Source of the DNA: Comamonadaceae bacterium
GTDB lineage: Bacteria; Pseudomonadota; Gammaproteobacteria; Burkholderiales; Burkholderiaceae_C
Direction: 5' to 3'
Assembly: GCA_947374485.1 (NCBI GenBank)
Contig: CANCCF010000195.1
Span: 1 to 7,538 of the forward strand
Length of the DNA: 7,538 nt
The notes below the pieces were generated by a model that saw only the letters and a program-made list of their open reading frames with translations, was not told the DNA's origin and made no database searches. Within the stretch, counting starts at the first letter, position 1; every line of letters starts with the position of its first letter. This document shows positions 1 through 5,629 of the stretch, one piece after another. Both the position numbers and the translations under genes were made by a program.

Positions 1-27
1 AACCAAATCGGCTGTCCGCCTTCAGCG

Positions 28-54
28 CCCCCTCGTCCCGGCGGGGCGAGGGGG
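28..54 (+). repeat. Strong GC hairpin upstream of ligA
   Basis: Arm 28-39 (CCCCCTCGTCCC) pairs with arm 43-54 (GGGGCGAGGGGG) over 12 consecutive positions with one T-G wobble and a 3-base loop (GGC). G27-T55 could add another wobble. There is no T-tract after it, only TTGGGG, so it is not a classical intrinsic terminator. It could still end or stabilise the transcript of the unseen upstream gene, or structure the ligA leader. The pairing is read directly; the role is inference. Confidence 0.7.
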
Positions 55-69
55 TTGGGGGGAGTGGGG
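43..69 (+). other. Candidate four-tract G-quadruplex motif
   Basis: Four G-runs of at least four bases (43-46, 50-54, 57-62, 66-69) are separated by loops of 3, 2 and 3 bases (CGA, TT, AGT). This fits the standard intramolecular quadruplex pattern with tetrads of four. It lies on the ligA-sense strand about 48 bases before the start codon and shares its first two G-runs with the 3' arm of the preceding hairpin, so the two folds exclude each other. Whether the motif folds in DNA or RNA, or affects ligA, is unknown. Confidence 0.6.
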
Positions 70-71
70 AC

Positions 72-89
72 CTGCCCCCTCTGCCCCCT
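72..89 (+). repeat. Tandem 9-bp repeat (2 copies)
   Basis: CTGCCCCCT occurs twice back to back, at 72-80 and 81-89. The C-runs are complementary to the G-runs just upstream; for example AGGGGG at 49-54 matches CCCCCT at 75-80. They could therefore act as alternative partners to the hairpin or quadruplex. It may equally be simple slippage in a C-rich tract. No further gene is recognisable in 1-107: none of the three plus frames gives a convincing C-terminal peptide of an upstream protein. Confidence 0.6.
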
Positions 90-116
90 GCGCCGCGTTG
101 AAAAAAGTTGGAACCA

Positions 117-2228
117 ATGACCAAGCCTGAAACAGAGACGCAGGACGCAGACAGTCAGCAACTGCAATCACTGCGCAAAGCACTGCACCGCGCCGACCAC
201 AACTACTACGTGCAGGACGCCCCCACCATTCCCGACGCCGAGTACGACCGCCTGTTCCGCGAGCTGCAGGCACTCGAAGCCCAGCACCCCGACTGGGTCA
301 CGCCCGATTCACCCACCCAGCGCGTGGGCGGCAAGCCACTCGATGCCTTTGCCGCCGTGCGCCACGCCGTGCCCATGCTCAGCATCCGCACCGAGACCGA
401 CACCGAGTCCAGCGGCGCCCAAGCCTTTGATGCGCGTGTGCGCAAAGAGCTGGAACTGACCGAGGCCGCAGCACCGGTGGAATACGTGGCCGAACTCAAA
501 TTCGATGGCCTGGCCATCAACCTGCGTTACGAGGCTGGCGTGCTGGTGCAAGCCGCCACGCGGGGCGACGGCGAGAACGGCGAAGACGTTACGCAGAACA
601 TCCGCACCGTGGGCCAGATCCCGCTGCAGCTCGTATCCGCCCAACACCTCGCAATGCCAGTGCCCCAGGTGCTGGAAGTGCGCGGCGAGGTCTACATGCG
701 CCGCGACGACTTCGAGGCCTTGAACGAGCGCCAACGTGAGCGTATCGCCCAAGGTGAAAAAGGCGAGAAGACTTTTGTGAACCCGCGCAATGCCGCCGCC
801 GGTGCGGTGCGCCAGCTCGACCCGGCCATTGCCGCCCGGCGCCCCTTGAGCTTCTTTGCCTATGGCGTGGGCGAGGTGGCGCCCCACAGCGTGGGCAGGC
901 TGTTTGCCACCCACATGGAGCTGCTGCAGGCGCTCAAGGCCTGGGGCTTTCCGGTGGCCGACGCAACACGCGTGGTGCGCGGTGCCGAAGAACTAATCGC
1001 CTTTCACCAGCACATCGGCCAGACGCGCGACCAGCTGCCCTATGACATCGACGGTGTGGTCTACAAGGTCAACAGCCTGGCGCTGCAGCAGCGCCTGGGC
1101 TTTGTGTCGCGCGAGCCGCGCTGGGCAGTGGCCCACAAATACCCGGCGCAGGAACAGATGACCACGGTGCTGGCCATTGACGTGCAGGTGGGACGCACCG
1201 GCAAGCTCACACCCGTGGCCAAGCTCTCTCCTGTGTTTGTGGGCGGCGTGACCGTAACCAACGCCACCCTGCACAACGAGGACGAGGCCCGGCGCAAGGA
1301 CGTGCGGGTGGGTGACACCGTCATCGTGCGCCGCGCGGGCGACGTCATTCCCGAAGTGGTGAGCGTGGTACAGGACCAGGCGGACGCACAGGCCGCCCAC
1401 GCACAGCGCGCGCTCTTCACCATGCCTGCAACATGCCCGGTGTGCGGCTCGGCCGCCGTGCGAGAAGAGGGCGAGGCCGACCACCGCTGCAGCGGCGGGC
1501 TGTTCTGCAACGCGCAGCGCAAGCAGGCCATATTGCACTTTGCCCAGCGCCGCGCAGTCGAAATCGAAGGCCTGGGCGACAAGTTGGTAGAGCAGTTGGT
1601 GGACGCCAACGTCATTCGCACGCTGCCCGACCTCTACCGCCTCGGCTTCACCGCCCTGGCCAGCCTGGAGCGCATGGCGGACAAATCGGCGCAGAACATC
1701 GTGGACGCGCTGCAGAAGTCCAAGCACACCACCTTGCAGCGTTTTTTATTCGGCCTGGGCATCCGCCATGTGGGCGAGTCCACCGCCAAGGCATTGGCGC
1801 GGCATTTTGGCGCGCTCGACGCCATCATGGATGCCACGGTGGAGCAGCTGCTGCAAGTCAATGACGTGGGGCCTATCGTGGCCCAAAGCATTCGCACCTT
1901 CTTTGAGCAGCCACACAACCGCGAGGTGGTGGAGCAACTGCGAGCCTGCGGCATCCACTGGGAGGAGGGCACCGGCGACTCCGACGCGGCCAAGCCGCTG
2001 GCCGGCCTGACCTTTGTGCTCACCGGCACCTTGCCCACCCTGGGCCGTGATGATGCAAAAGACCGCATCGAGGCCGCCGGTGGCAAGGTTTCTGGCTCGG
2101 TCAGCAAGAAGACCAGCTATGTGGTGGCTGGCTCGGAGGCAGGCAGCAAGCTGGCCAAGGCGCAGGAGCTGGGCCTGACCATACTGGATGAGTCCGCACT
2201 GCTGGAGATGCTGCAAGACCATCGGTGA
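117..2228 (+). CDS. ligA: NAD-dependent DNA ligase LigA
   Basis: Essential replicative ligase that seals 3'-OH/5'-phosphate nicks using NAD+ through an enzyme-AMP intermediate; acts on the chromosome in replication and repair. The 703 aa product has every domain in order: Ia domain with YY near residues 30-31 and PDAEYD at 39-44; adenylation domain with the KFDG nucleotidyl-lysine at K128; OB fold around 352-430 (GRTGKLTPVAKLSP); Cys4 zinc finger at C440, C443, C458 and C464, the same spacing as in the E. coli enzyme; helix-hairpin-helix region about 470-610; and a C-terminal BRCT domain about 624-703. The ATG at 117 is preferred over an in-frame TTG at 108 because GGAA at 110-113 can serve as a weak ribosome site; an in-frame TGA at 99-101 bounds both. 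The usual adenylation-domain segment after PMLS (an LDN-type motif in E. coli) reads IRTETDTE here and is a few residues longer, probably a lineage variant. The identification is secure. Confidence 0.98.
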   Translation: MTKPETETQDADSQQLQSLRKALHRADHNYYVQDAPTIPDAEYDRLFRELQALEAQHPDWVTPDSPTQRVGGKPLDAFAAVRHAVPMLSIRTETDTESSGAQAFDARVRKELELTEAAAPVEYVAELKFDGLAINLRYEAGVLVQAATRGDGENGEDVTQNIRTVGQIPLQLVSAQHLAMPVPQVLEVRGEVYMRRDDFEALNERQRERIAQGEKGEKTFVNPRNAAAGAVRQLDPAIAARRPLSFFAYGVGEVAPHSVGRLFATHMELLQALKAWGFPVADATRVVRGAEELIAFHQHIGQTRDQLPYDIDGVVYKVNSLALQQRLGFVSREPRWAVAHKYPAQEQMTTVLAIDVQVGRTGKLTPVAKLSPVFVGGVTVTNATLHNEDEARRKDVRVGDTVIVRRAGDVIPEVVSVVQDQADAQAAHAQRALFTMPATCPVCGSAAVREEGEADHRCSGGLFCNAQRKQAILHFAQRRAVEIEGLGDKLVEQLVDANVIRTLPDLYRLGFTALASLERMADKSAQNIVDALQKSKHTTLQRFLFGLGIRHVGESTAKALARHFGALDAIMDATVEQLLQVNDVGPIVAQSIRTFFEQPHNREVVEQLRACGIHWEEGTGDSDAAKPLAGLTFVLTGTLPTLGRDDAKDRIEAAGGKVSGSVSKKTSYVVAGSEAGSKLAKAQELGLTILDESALLEMLQDHR

Positions 2229-2254
2229 CGGAATCCCGGTGCAGAAGCTAAACT
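2225..2254 (+). promoter_or_regulatory. Candidate promoter for the MNT-HEPN module
   Basis: GTGACG at 2225-2230 (4/6 to the sigma-70 -35) overlaps the ligA stop codon. After 18 bases comes TAAACT at 2249-2254 (4/6 to the -10). A start about 7 bases after the -10 would fall on the A of the ATG at 2261, giving a leaderless or nearly leaderless mRNA. No Shine-Dalgarno stands in front of that ATG, which fits. The match is weak, and read-through from ligA is the alternative. Confidence 0.35.
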
Positions 2255-2260
2255 GCTGTT

Positions 2261-2551
2261 ATGGACCGCAACGCCACCATCGCACTGCTGACGCAACACA
2301 AGGGGAACCTGACTCGCCGATTTGGTGTATCTGGATTGGCTCTTTTTGGGTCGACGGCCCGAGGTGGAGCAACGGAGCACAGTGACGTGGATGTACTCGT
2401 AACTTTTGACGGCCCTGCCACATCCGCGCGTTTCTTTGGTGTGCAGTTCTACCTTGAAGATTTGCTGGGATGCCGTGTGGACCTGGTGACCGACCAAGCG
2501 CTGCGGCCGGAGCTTCGTCCCTACATTGAACGGGATGCACTGCATGTCTGA
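2261..2551 (+). CDS. MNT-domain nucleotidyltransferase, MntA-like antitoxin
   Basis: A 96 aa minimal nucleotidyltransferase of the DNA polymerase beta superfamily. The catalytic signature GSX10DXD is intact: G30-S31 (GSTARGGATEHS) followed by D42 and D44, with D74 (VDLVT) as likely third metal-binding carboxylate. In characterised MntA/HepT pairs, the MntA protein neutralises the HEPN RNase toxin by attaching AMP to the tyrosine of its RX4HXY motif. Its length is normal for a minimal MNT protein and no residue needed for catalysis appears lost. It begins 32 bases after ligA, lacks a clear ribosome site, and its stop overlaps the start of the HEPN gene by 8 nt (ATGTCTGA), so the pair is probably translationally coupled. 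GC content is lower than in most of ligA, suggesting acquisition. Family assignment is firm; the antitoxin role is inferred from family and neighbour. Confidence 0.88.
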   Translation: MDRNATIALLTQHKGNLTRRFGVSGLALFGSTARGGATEHSDVDVLVTFDGPATSARFFGVQFYLEDLLGCRVDLVTDQALRPELRPYIERDALHV

Positions 2552-2759
2552 GGCCGCCCAGCAACGTGCTTGGCATTTCTATCTGGATGACATGATCGGC
2601 TTCTGCGAAAGAGTGCTGACATTCACACAGGCCACGCGAAACCAGCTGATTCACGGATATCTGGGCTTGGACAACGATACCCTTTGGAGCCTTGTCGAAG
2701 GGGATATCCCTGCGCTATTGCAGCAGCTGAAAATAATGAAGGCACGATACGCTGTATGA
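2544..2759 (+). CDS. Internally deleted HEPN (HepT/DUF86-like) toxin remnant
   Basis: A 71 aa protein with the two ends of a HepT/DUF86-type HEPN RNase. Residues 1-29 resemble the first helix (AWHFYLDDMIGFCERVLTF). Residues 31-71 resemble the C-terminal part with the catalytic motif RX4HXY as R32, H37 and Y39 (RNQLIHGY), followed by the usual LGLDNDTLWSLV. What normally separates them, a stretch of roughly 40 residues with an IGEA-type motif and a P-x-IPW segment, is missing; full-length relatives are about 110-140 aa. The junction lies near bases 2622-2632 and the frame is preserved, so this is an in-frame deletion, not a frameshift. The ATG at 2544 overlaps the antitoxin stop, and the TGA at 2757-2759 overlaps the def start. 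With the core helix gone, the four-helix fold is unlikely to form, so toxin activity is probably lost. A native compact HEPN variant is the alternative. The size of the deletion is from memory of the family, not an alignment. Confidence 0.78.
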   Translation: MSEAAQQRAWHFYLDDMIGFCERVLTFTQATRNQLIHGYLGLDNDTLWSLVEGDIPALLQQLKIMKARYAV

Positions 2760-3295
2760 CCGTGAGAGACATCCTCAAAATGGGCGACCCGCGCCTCTTG
2801 CGCGTGGCACAAGCGGTCACCGAATTCGACAGCGACGCGCTGCACCTGCTGGTCACCGATCTGCTGGACACCATGCGTGCGGCCAACGGCGCAGGCCTGG
2901 CCGCACCACAGATTGGCGTCGATCTGCAGCTTGTGATTTTTGGCAGCTTCGAGCGCAACCCGCGTTACCCGGACCGGCCGGTGGTGCCACCCACCGTGCT
3001 GCTCAACCCCACCATCACCCCACTAGGGGATGCAGAGGAAAGCGACTGGGAAGGCTGCCTGTCGGTGCCAGGCCTGCGCGGCCTGGTGCCGCGCTGGTCG
3101 CATATCCGCTACACCGGCTTTGACCCGTTTGGCGACGCCATAGACCGCACCGTGGACGGCTTCCACGCCCGCGTGGTGCAGCACGAATGTGACCACCTGT
3201 GGGGCAAGCTCTACCCCATGCGCATGCGTGACTTCAGCCAGTTTGGCTATACCGAGGTGTTGTTTCCGGAGATTGCGGCAGGCGAAGACGACTGA
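2756..3295 (+). CDS. def: Peptide deformylase
   Basis: Metalloenzyme that removes the N-formyl group from the initiator methionine of nascent proteins at the ribosome exit. The 179 aa product carries all three signature motifs: GAGLAAPQ at residues 45-52; EGCLS at 99-103 with metal ligand C101; and QHECDH at 142-147 with metal ligands H143 and H147 and catalytic E144. The Cys-His-His spacing (42 and 4) equals that of the E. coli enzyme. The start at 2756 gives the typical N-terminus MTVRDILKMGDPRLL; an upstream in-frame ATG at 2684 would add 24 unrelated residues read across the HEPN gene and is rejected. The start overlaps the HEPN stop as ATGA, with GAAGG at 2738-2742 a rather distant possible ribosome site. 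The 3' end overlaps the convergent glycosyltransferase gene by 49 bp. It may be one of several deformylase paralogues in the genome. Confidence 0.96.
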   Translation: MTVRDILKMGDPRLLRVAQAVTEFDSDALHLLVTDLLDTMRAANGAGLAAPQIGVDLQLVIFGSFERNPRYPDRPVVPPTVLLNPTITPLGDAEESDWEGCLSVPGLRGLVPRWSHIRYTGFDPFGDAIDRTVDGFHARVVQHECDHLWGKLYPMRMRDFSQFGYTEVLFPEIAAGEDD

Positions 3296-5541
3296 GCCTG
3301 CCCTGCAAAGGCCTCCATGCACATCGCTTCAAGCGCCGCCTCCAGATTGCGGGTGTGTTGCACCACATCCCAGGCGGGCAGGCTTTGCAGGCGGGCCCTG
3401 AGGCCTTGCTTCAAAGCGAGCAGAGCCTGGCGGTTGCGGGCCTGTTTCACGGCGATGCGCACATAGCCCGCGTCATCTTCGGCCACCCATTCGGGCAGAC
3501 CGGCTGCGGCCATGAAGCTGGCCCCCATGCGCGAGACAAAACTGCTGCCGCGCTTGCAAATCACCGGCACGCCCATCCACAGCGCTTGCAGCGTGGTGGT
3601 GCCGCCGTTGTAGGGCACAGGGTCCAGTGCAATGTCCACGTCGGCGTACTCGGCCATCATCTCGGACAGCAACACCGGGCCGCGGAACTCCACCCGGGCC
3701 AGGTCCACGCCCAGCGCCTGCAGTCGTTCACCCAGCAGGCACACGGCGGTGGCGTCGCCCAGGCTGGGGGCCTTGAGCAGCAAACGCGACCCCGGCACCG
3801 CTGCCAGCACCTGGGCCCATAAAAGCAGGGTGTGCGGCGTGAGCTTGGGCAGGTTGTTGAAAGAGCCAAAGGTCAGCGGCCGCCGGGCATGGGCAGCCGG
3901 GTAGGCCGGGTAGGGGTAGTCGGCTTCGGGGGCGTAGCAAAACACCGTGCCGGGCAGGCGCGCAATGCGCTCGGAGTACTGGGCCTCGTGGCCCACCGGT
4001 GTGACCACGGCGTCGCCGATGATCCAGTCCATCTGCGGCAATCCGCTGGAGCTGGGGTAGCCCAGGTAGCTGGCCTGCACGGGTGCTGCGCGTTGGGCAT
4101 ACAGGCCCAGGCGCTGCGGGTCGGTAGGGCCTGCCTGGTCCAGCAACACGTCGATGCCGTCGCTATCGATCTGGCGTGCCAGCTGCGCGTTGGAGAGGTG
4201 GCTGACCTGCAGCCAGTGATCGCAGCGTTGGCGGGCGCGTTCGGTCTGCGCGTCGTAGGTGGTGCCGGTGCAGTACACAAACACCTCGAACCGGCTGCGG
4301 TCAAATTCGCGCAGCACCGGCTGCATGAACAGGTTGACCGGGTGGTGGTGGTGGAAGTCCTGCGACACCAAGCCGAGGCGGATGCGCCTGCCTTGCAAGG
4401 GTGCCCGTTGAAAGCCCTGTGGGCTGCGCGCACCCACGCCCAGCGGCGCGAACAGACGCCGGTGCAGGTCGGCCACGGCCTCGGCGCTCAGGCGGTCGCT
4501 GTAGAGCGCGCACATGGCGGTGCTGGCCTTGTGCACCACGGTGGCATCCGGCGCTTCGGCCAGGGCCAGGTATTGCAGCAGCGCCGCGTCCGCATCGCCC
4601 CGGCGCGCTGCCATGGAGGCACGCAGCTCTGCGGCGCCCGGCAAAGGCGCCAGGGCTTCGGCCTGCAGCAGCACCGTCTGGGCCTCATCCATGTGCCAGC
4701 ACTGGTTGAGCACATAGGCCAGGTTCCAGTGGGCCCAGGCGCTGGCCGGATGCAGGGCGACATTGCGGCGCGACACGTCGATGGCGTCCTGCCACAGGTT
4801 GAAGTGGTAGCTGAGTGCTGCCAGCCGCGCCAGCGTGGGCTCGCGCGTGGCCTGGCTGGCAAGGGTCCAGGTGGCCAGGGCCTCTTCGCGGCGGCCCAGG
4901 CGCAGCAGGCATTCGCCGATGTCAATACGGATTTCGGCTGCGTCATCCGGGGAGTCGGCCAGCGCGTCGGCCTGGGTCAGCGCGGCCTGCAAGGACAGCT
5001 GGGCGCGTTCGGCGTCGCCACGCTCCAGACGGTAGCGCGCCATGTGCAGGTGCACCTCGCGCACACGGCCCGTTCCCTGCGTGGCAGCGCATTGCAACGC
5101 CTCCTGATAGGCGCGGGCTGCGGCGTCCCACTGGCCGCCGGCTTCCAGCACACGGGCGAGTGCCAGGGGCGCTTCATGGCGCTGCGGCGCCAGCTGCAGG
5201 GCGCGCTGGTAGGCCTGCAGGGCTTGCTGCTCCTGACCGGTCTGGCGGCACAAATGACCGGCCTCCAGCCAGGCGGAGTAGTGGATGGCTTGTTGGCCTA
5301 AGTCGTTGGGAACTGGACCCATGCGCAAGGTGACGGCAAAGGCCTCCCGCGCGGGCAGCCACTGCTGCAGCTGCACCAGGCAGCGGGCACGCTGCAAGGC
5401 GGCAGCGGCCATGCCGGGGTGCAAGGCCAAAGCTGCCTCGTAATGGCCCAGTGCGTCTTGCCAGTGGCCTGCACGGTAGGCTGCGTTGCCCGCGTTGAAA
5501 GTCGGGGCAGCTTGCTGCGCCGCGCCTGAATCAGCATGCAT
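3247..5541 (-). CDS. TPR-repeat O-GlcNAc transferase-like glycosyltransferase (GT41)
   Basis: A 764 aa predicted cytoplasmic protein with no signal peptide or membrane segment. The N-terminal half (about 10-330) is a chain of roughly eight to nine TPR-type helical pairs, e.g. AYRAGHWQDALGHYEAALAL. The C-terminal half (about 385-745) is a GT41 catalytic domain like SPINDLY/OGT: LGLVSQDF then a His run ending in H400-P-V at the place of the human OGT active-site His; LGYPSSSGL; TFGSFNNLPK with K566 matching the UDP-binding lysine; and YNGGTTT at 644-650 before LQALWMGVPVI. Family members transfer a sugar from a nucleotide donor to Ser/Thr or other acceptors; donor and target here are unknown. 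The motif that is usually D-L-x-G-H-T in bacterial relatives reads DQAGPT. The ATG at 5541 is chosen because GGAGAG stands 7 bases before it; an in-frame TTG at 5556 lies on that site itself. It lies 88 bases after glnD on the same strand and no flagellin or adhesin gene is nearby. Confidence 0.9.
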   Translation of the reverse strand: MHADSGAAQQAAPTFNAGNAAYRAGHWQDALGHYEAALALHPGMAAAALQRARCLVQLQQWLPAREAFAVTLRMGPVPNDLGQQAIHYSAWLEAGHLCRQTGQEQQALQAYQRALQLAPQRHEAPLALARVLEAGGQWDAAARAYQEALQCAATQGTGRVREVHLHMARYRLERGDAERAQLSLQAALTQADALADSPDDAAEIRIDIGECLLRLGRREEALATWTLASQATREPTLARLAALSYHFNLWQDAIDVSRRNVALHPASAWAHWNLAYVLNQCWHMDEAQTVLLQAEALAPLPGAAELRASMAARRGDADAALLQYLALAEAPDATVVHKASTAMCALYSDRLSAEAVADLHRRLFAPLGVGARSPQGFQRAPLQGRRIRLGLVSQDFHHHHPVNLFMQPVLREFDRSRFEVFVYCTGTTYDAQTERARQRCDHWLQVSHLSNAQLARQIDSDGIDVLLDQAGPTDPQRLGLYAQRAAPVQASYLGYPSSSGLPQMDWIIGDAVVTPVGHEAQYSERIARLPGTVFCYAPEADYPYPAYPAAHARRPLTFGSFNNLPKLTPHTLLLWAQVLAAVPGSRLLLKAPSLGDATAVCLLGERLQALGVDLARVEFRGPVLLSEMMAEYADVDIALDPVPYNGGTTTLQALWMGVPVICKRGSSFVSRMGASFMAAAGLPEWVAEDDAGYVRIAVKQARNRQALLALKQGLRARLQSLPAWDVVQHTRNLEAALEAMCMEAFAGQAQSSSPAAISGNNTSV

Positions 5542-5548
5542 ACGAAAA

Positions 5549-5554
5549 CTCTCC
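5549..5554 (-). promoter_or_regulatory. Ribosome binding site of the GT41 gene
   Basis: GGAGAG on the minus strand, 7 bases before the ATG at 5541. It decides the start codon against the upstream TTG at 5556. Its first two Gs (5554-5553) lie in the 3' arm of the outer inverted repeat described below, so that fold could partly hide it. Confidence 0.75.
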
Positions 5555-5621
5555 AATCAGGGTGCAGCGCCAGGCAGGCGCTGCCAATGCCGGGCGAATC
5601 TAGCACCCGCTCCCTGATTAG
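5553..5621 (-). repeat. Nested inverted repeats between glnD and the GT41 gene
   Basis: On the minus strand, CTAATCAGGG (5621-5612) can pair with CCCTGATTGG (5562-5553): ten pairs with one wobble, the central eight perfect. Between the arms sit a shorter CGGG/CCCG pairing and the strong hairpin at 5564-5584, so the RNA could form a three-way junction. The 3' arm takes in the first two Gs of the ribosome site. The complementarity is read directly; a control function is inference, and a role in ending or stabilising the glnD message is also possible. Confidence 0.55.
5564..5584 (-). repeat. Perfect 8-bp GC stem-loop in the GT41 5' leader
   Basis: GCAGCGCC and GGCGCTGC are exact reverse complements around a 5-base loop, giving a stable hairpin that ends nine bases before the ribosome site of the glycosyltransferase. 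No T-run follows on either strand, so a standard intrinsic terminator is not supported. Confidence 0.65.
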
Positions 5622-5625
5622 TGAA
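5597..5625 (-). promoter_or_regulatory. Candidate extended -10 promoter for the GT41 gene
   Basis: Minus strand: TTCACT (5625-5620, 4/6 to the -35), a 17-base spacer, then TAGATT (5602-5597, 4/6 to the -10) preceded by TG at the extended -10 position (TGCTAGATT). Transcription would start near 5590 and give a leader of about 50 bases carrying the 5564-5584 hairpin but not the 5' arm of the outer repeat. It is placed just after the glnD stop codon. This is a plausible but unproven sigma-70-type site. Confidence 0.4.
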
Positions 5626-5629
5626 TGCC

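Noticed and set aside
28..60. Intrinsic terminator of the gene upstream of ligA
   Set aside because: The hairpin is strong but is followed by G-runs, not a T-tract.
1..107. C-terminal end of an upstream gene such as zipA, which often precedes ligA in related bacteria
   Set aside because: No plus-strand frame here gives a recognisable ZipA or other C-terminus, and the composition is dominated by G and C runs.
309..1727. Antisense open frames of about 200-245 codons inside ligA (309-914 and 993-1727)
   Set aside because: They are mirror frames of GC-biased codons; no motif or ribosome site supports them, and ligA is intact on the other strand.
2684..2755. Upstream ATG extension of def
   Set aside because: The added 24 residues are unlike deformylase N-termini and are read across the HEPN gene; MTVRDILKMGDPRLL beginning at 2756 matches the family.
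2715..2755. AATAAT at 2732-2737 as a -10 for def
   Set aside because: It is a good hexamer but no acceptable -35 lies 15-19 bases upstream; too weak to list.
3832..5301. A 489-codon open frame on the plus strand, antisense to the GT41 gene
   Set aside because: It has no recognisable domain, is rich in Ala, Gly, Val, Gln and His as expected from a complementary frame of GC-rich TPR coding sequence, and the opposite strand carries a clear GT41 protein with its own ribosome site.
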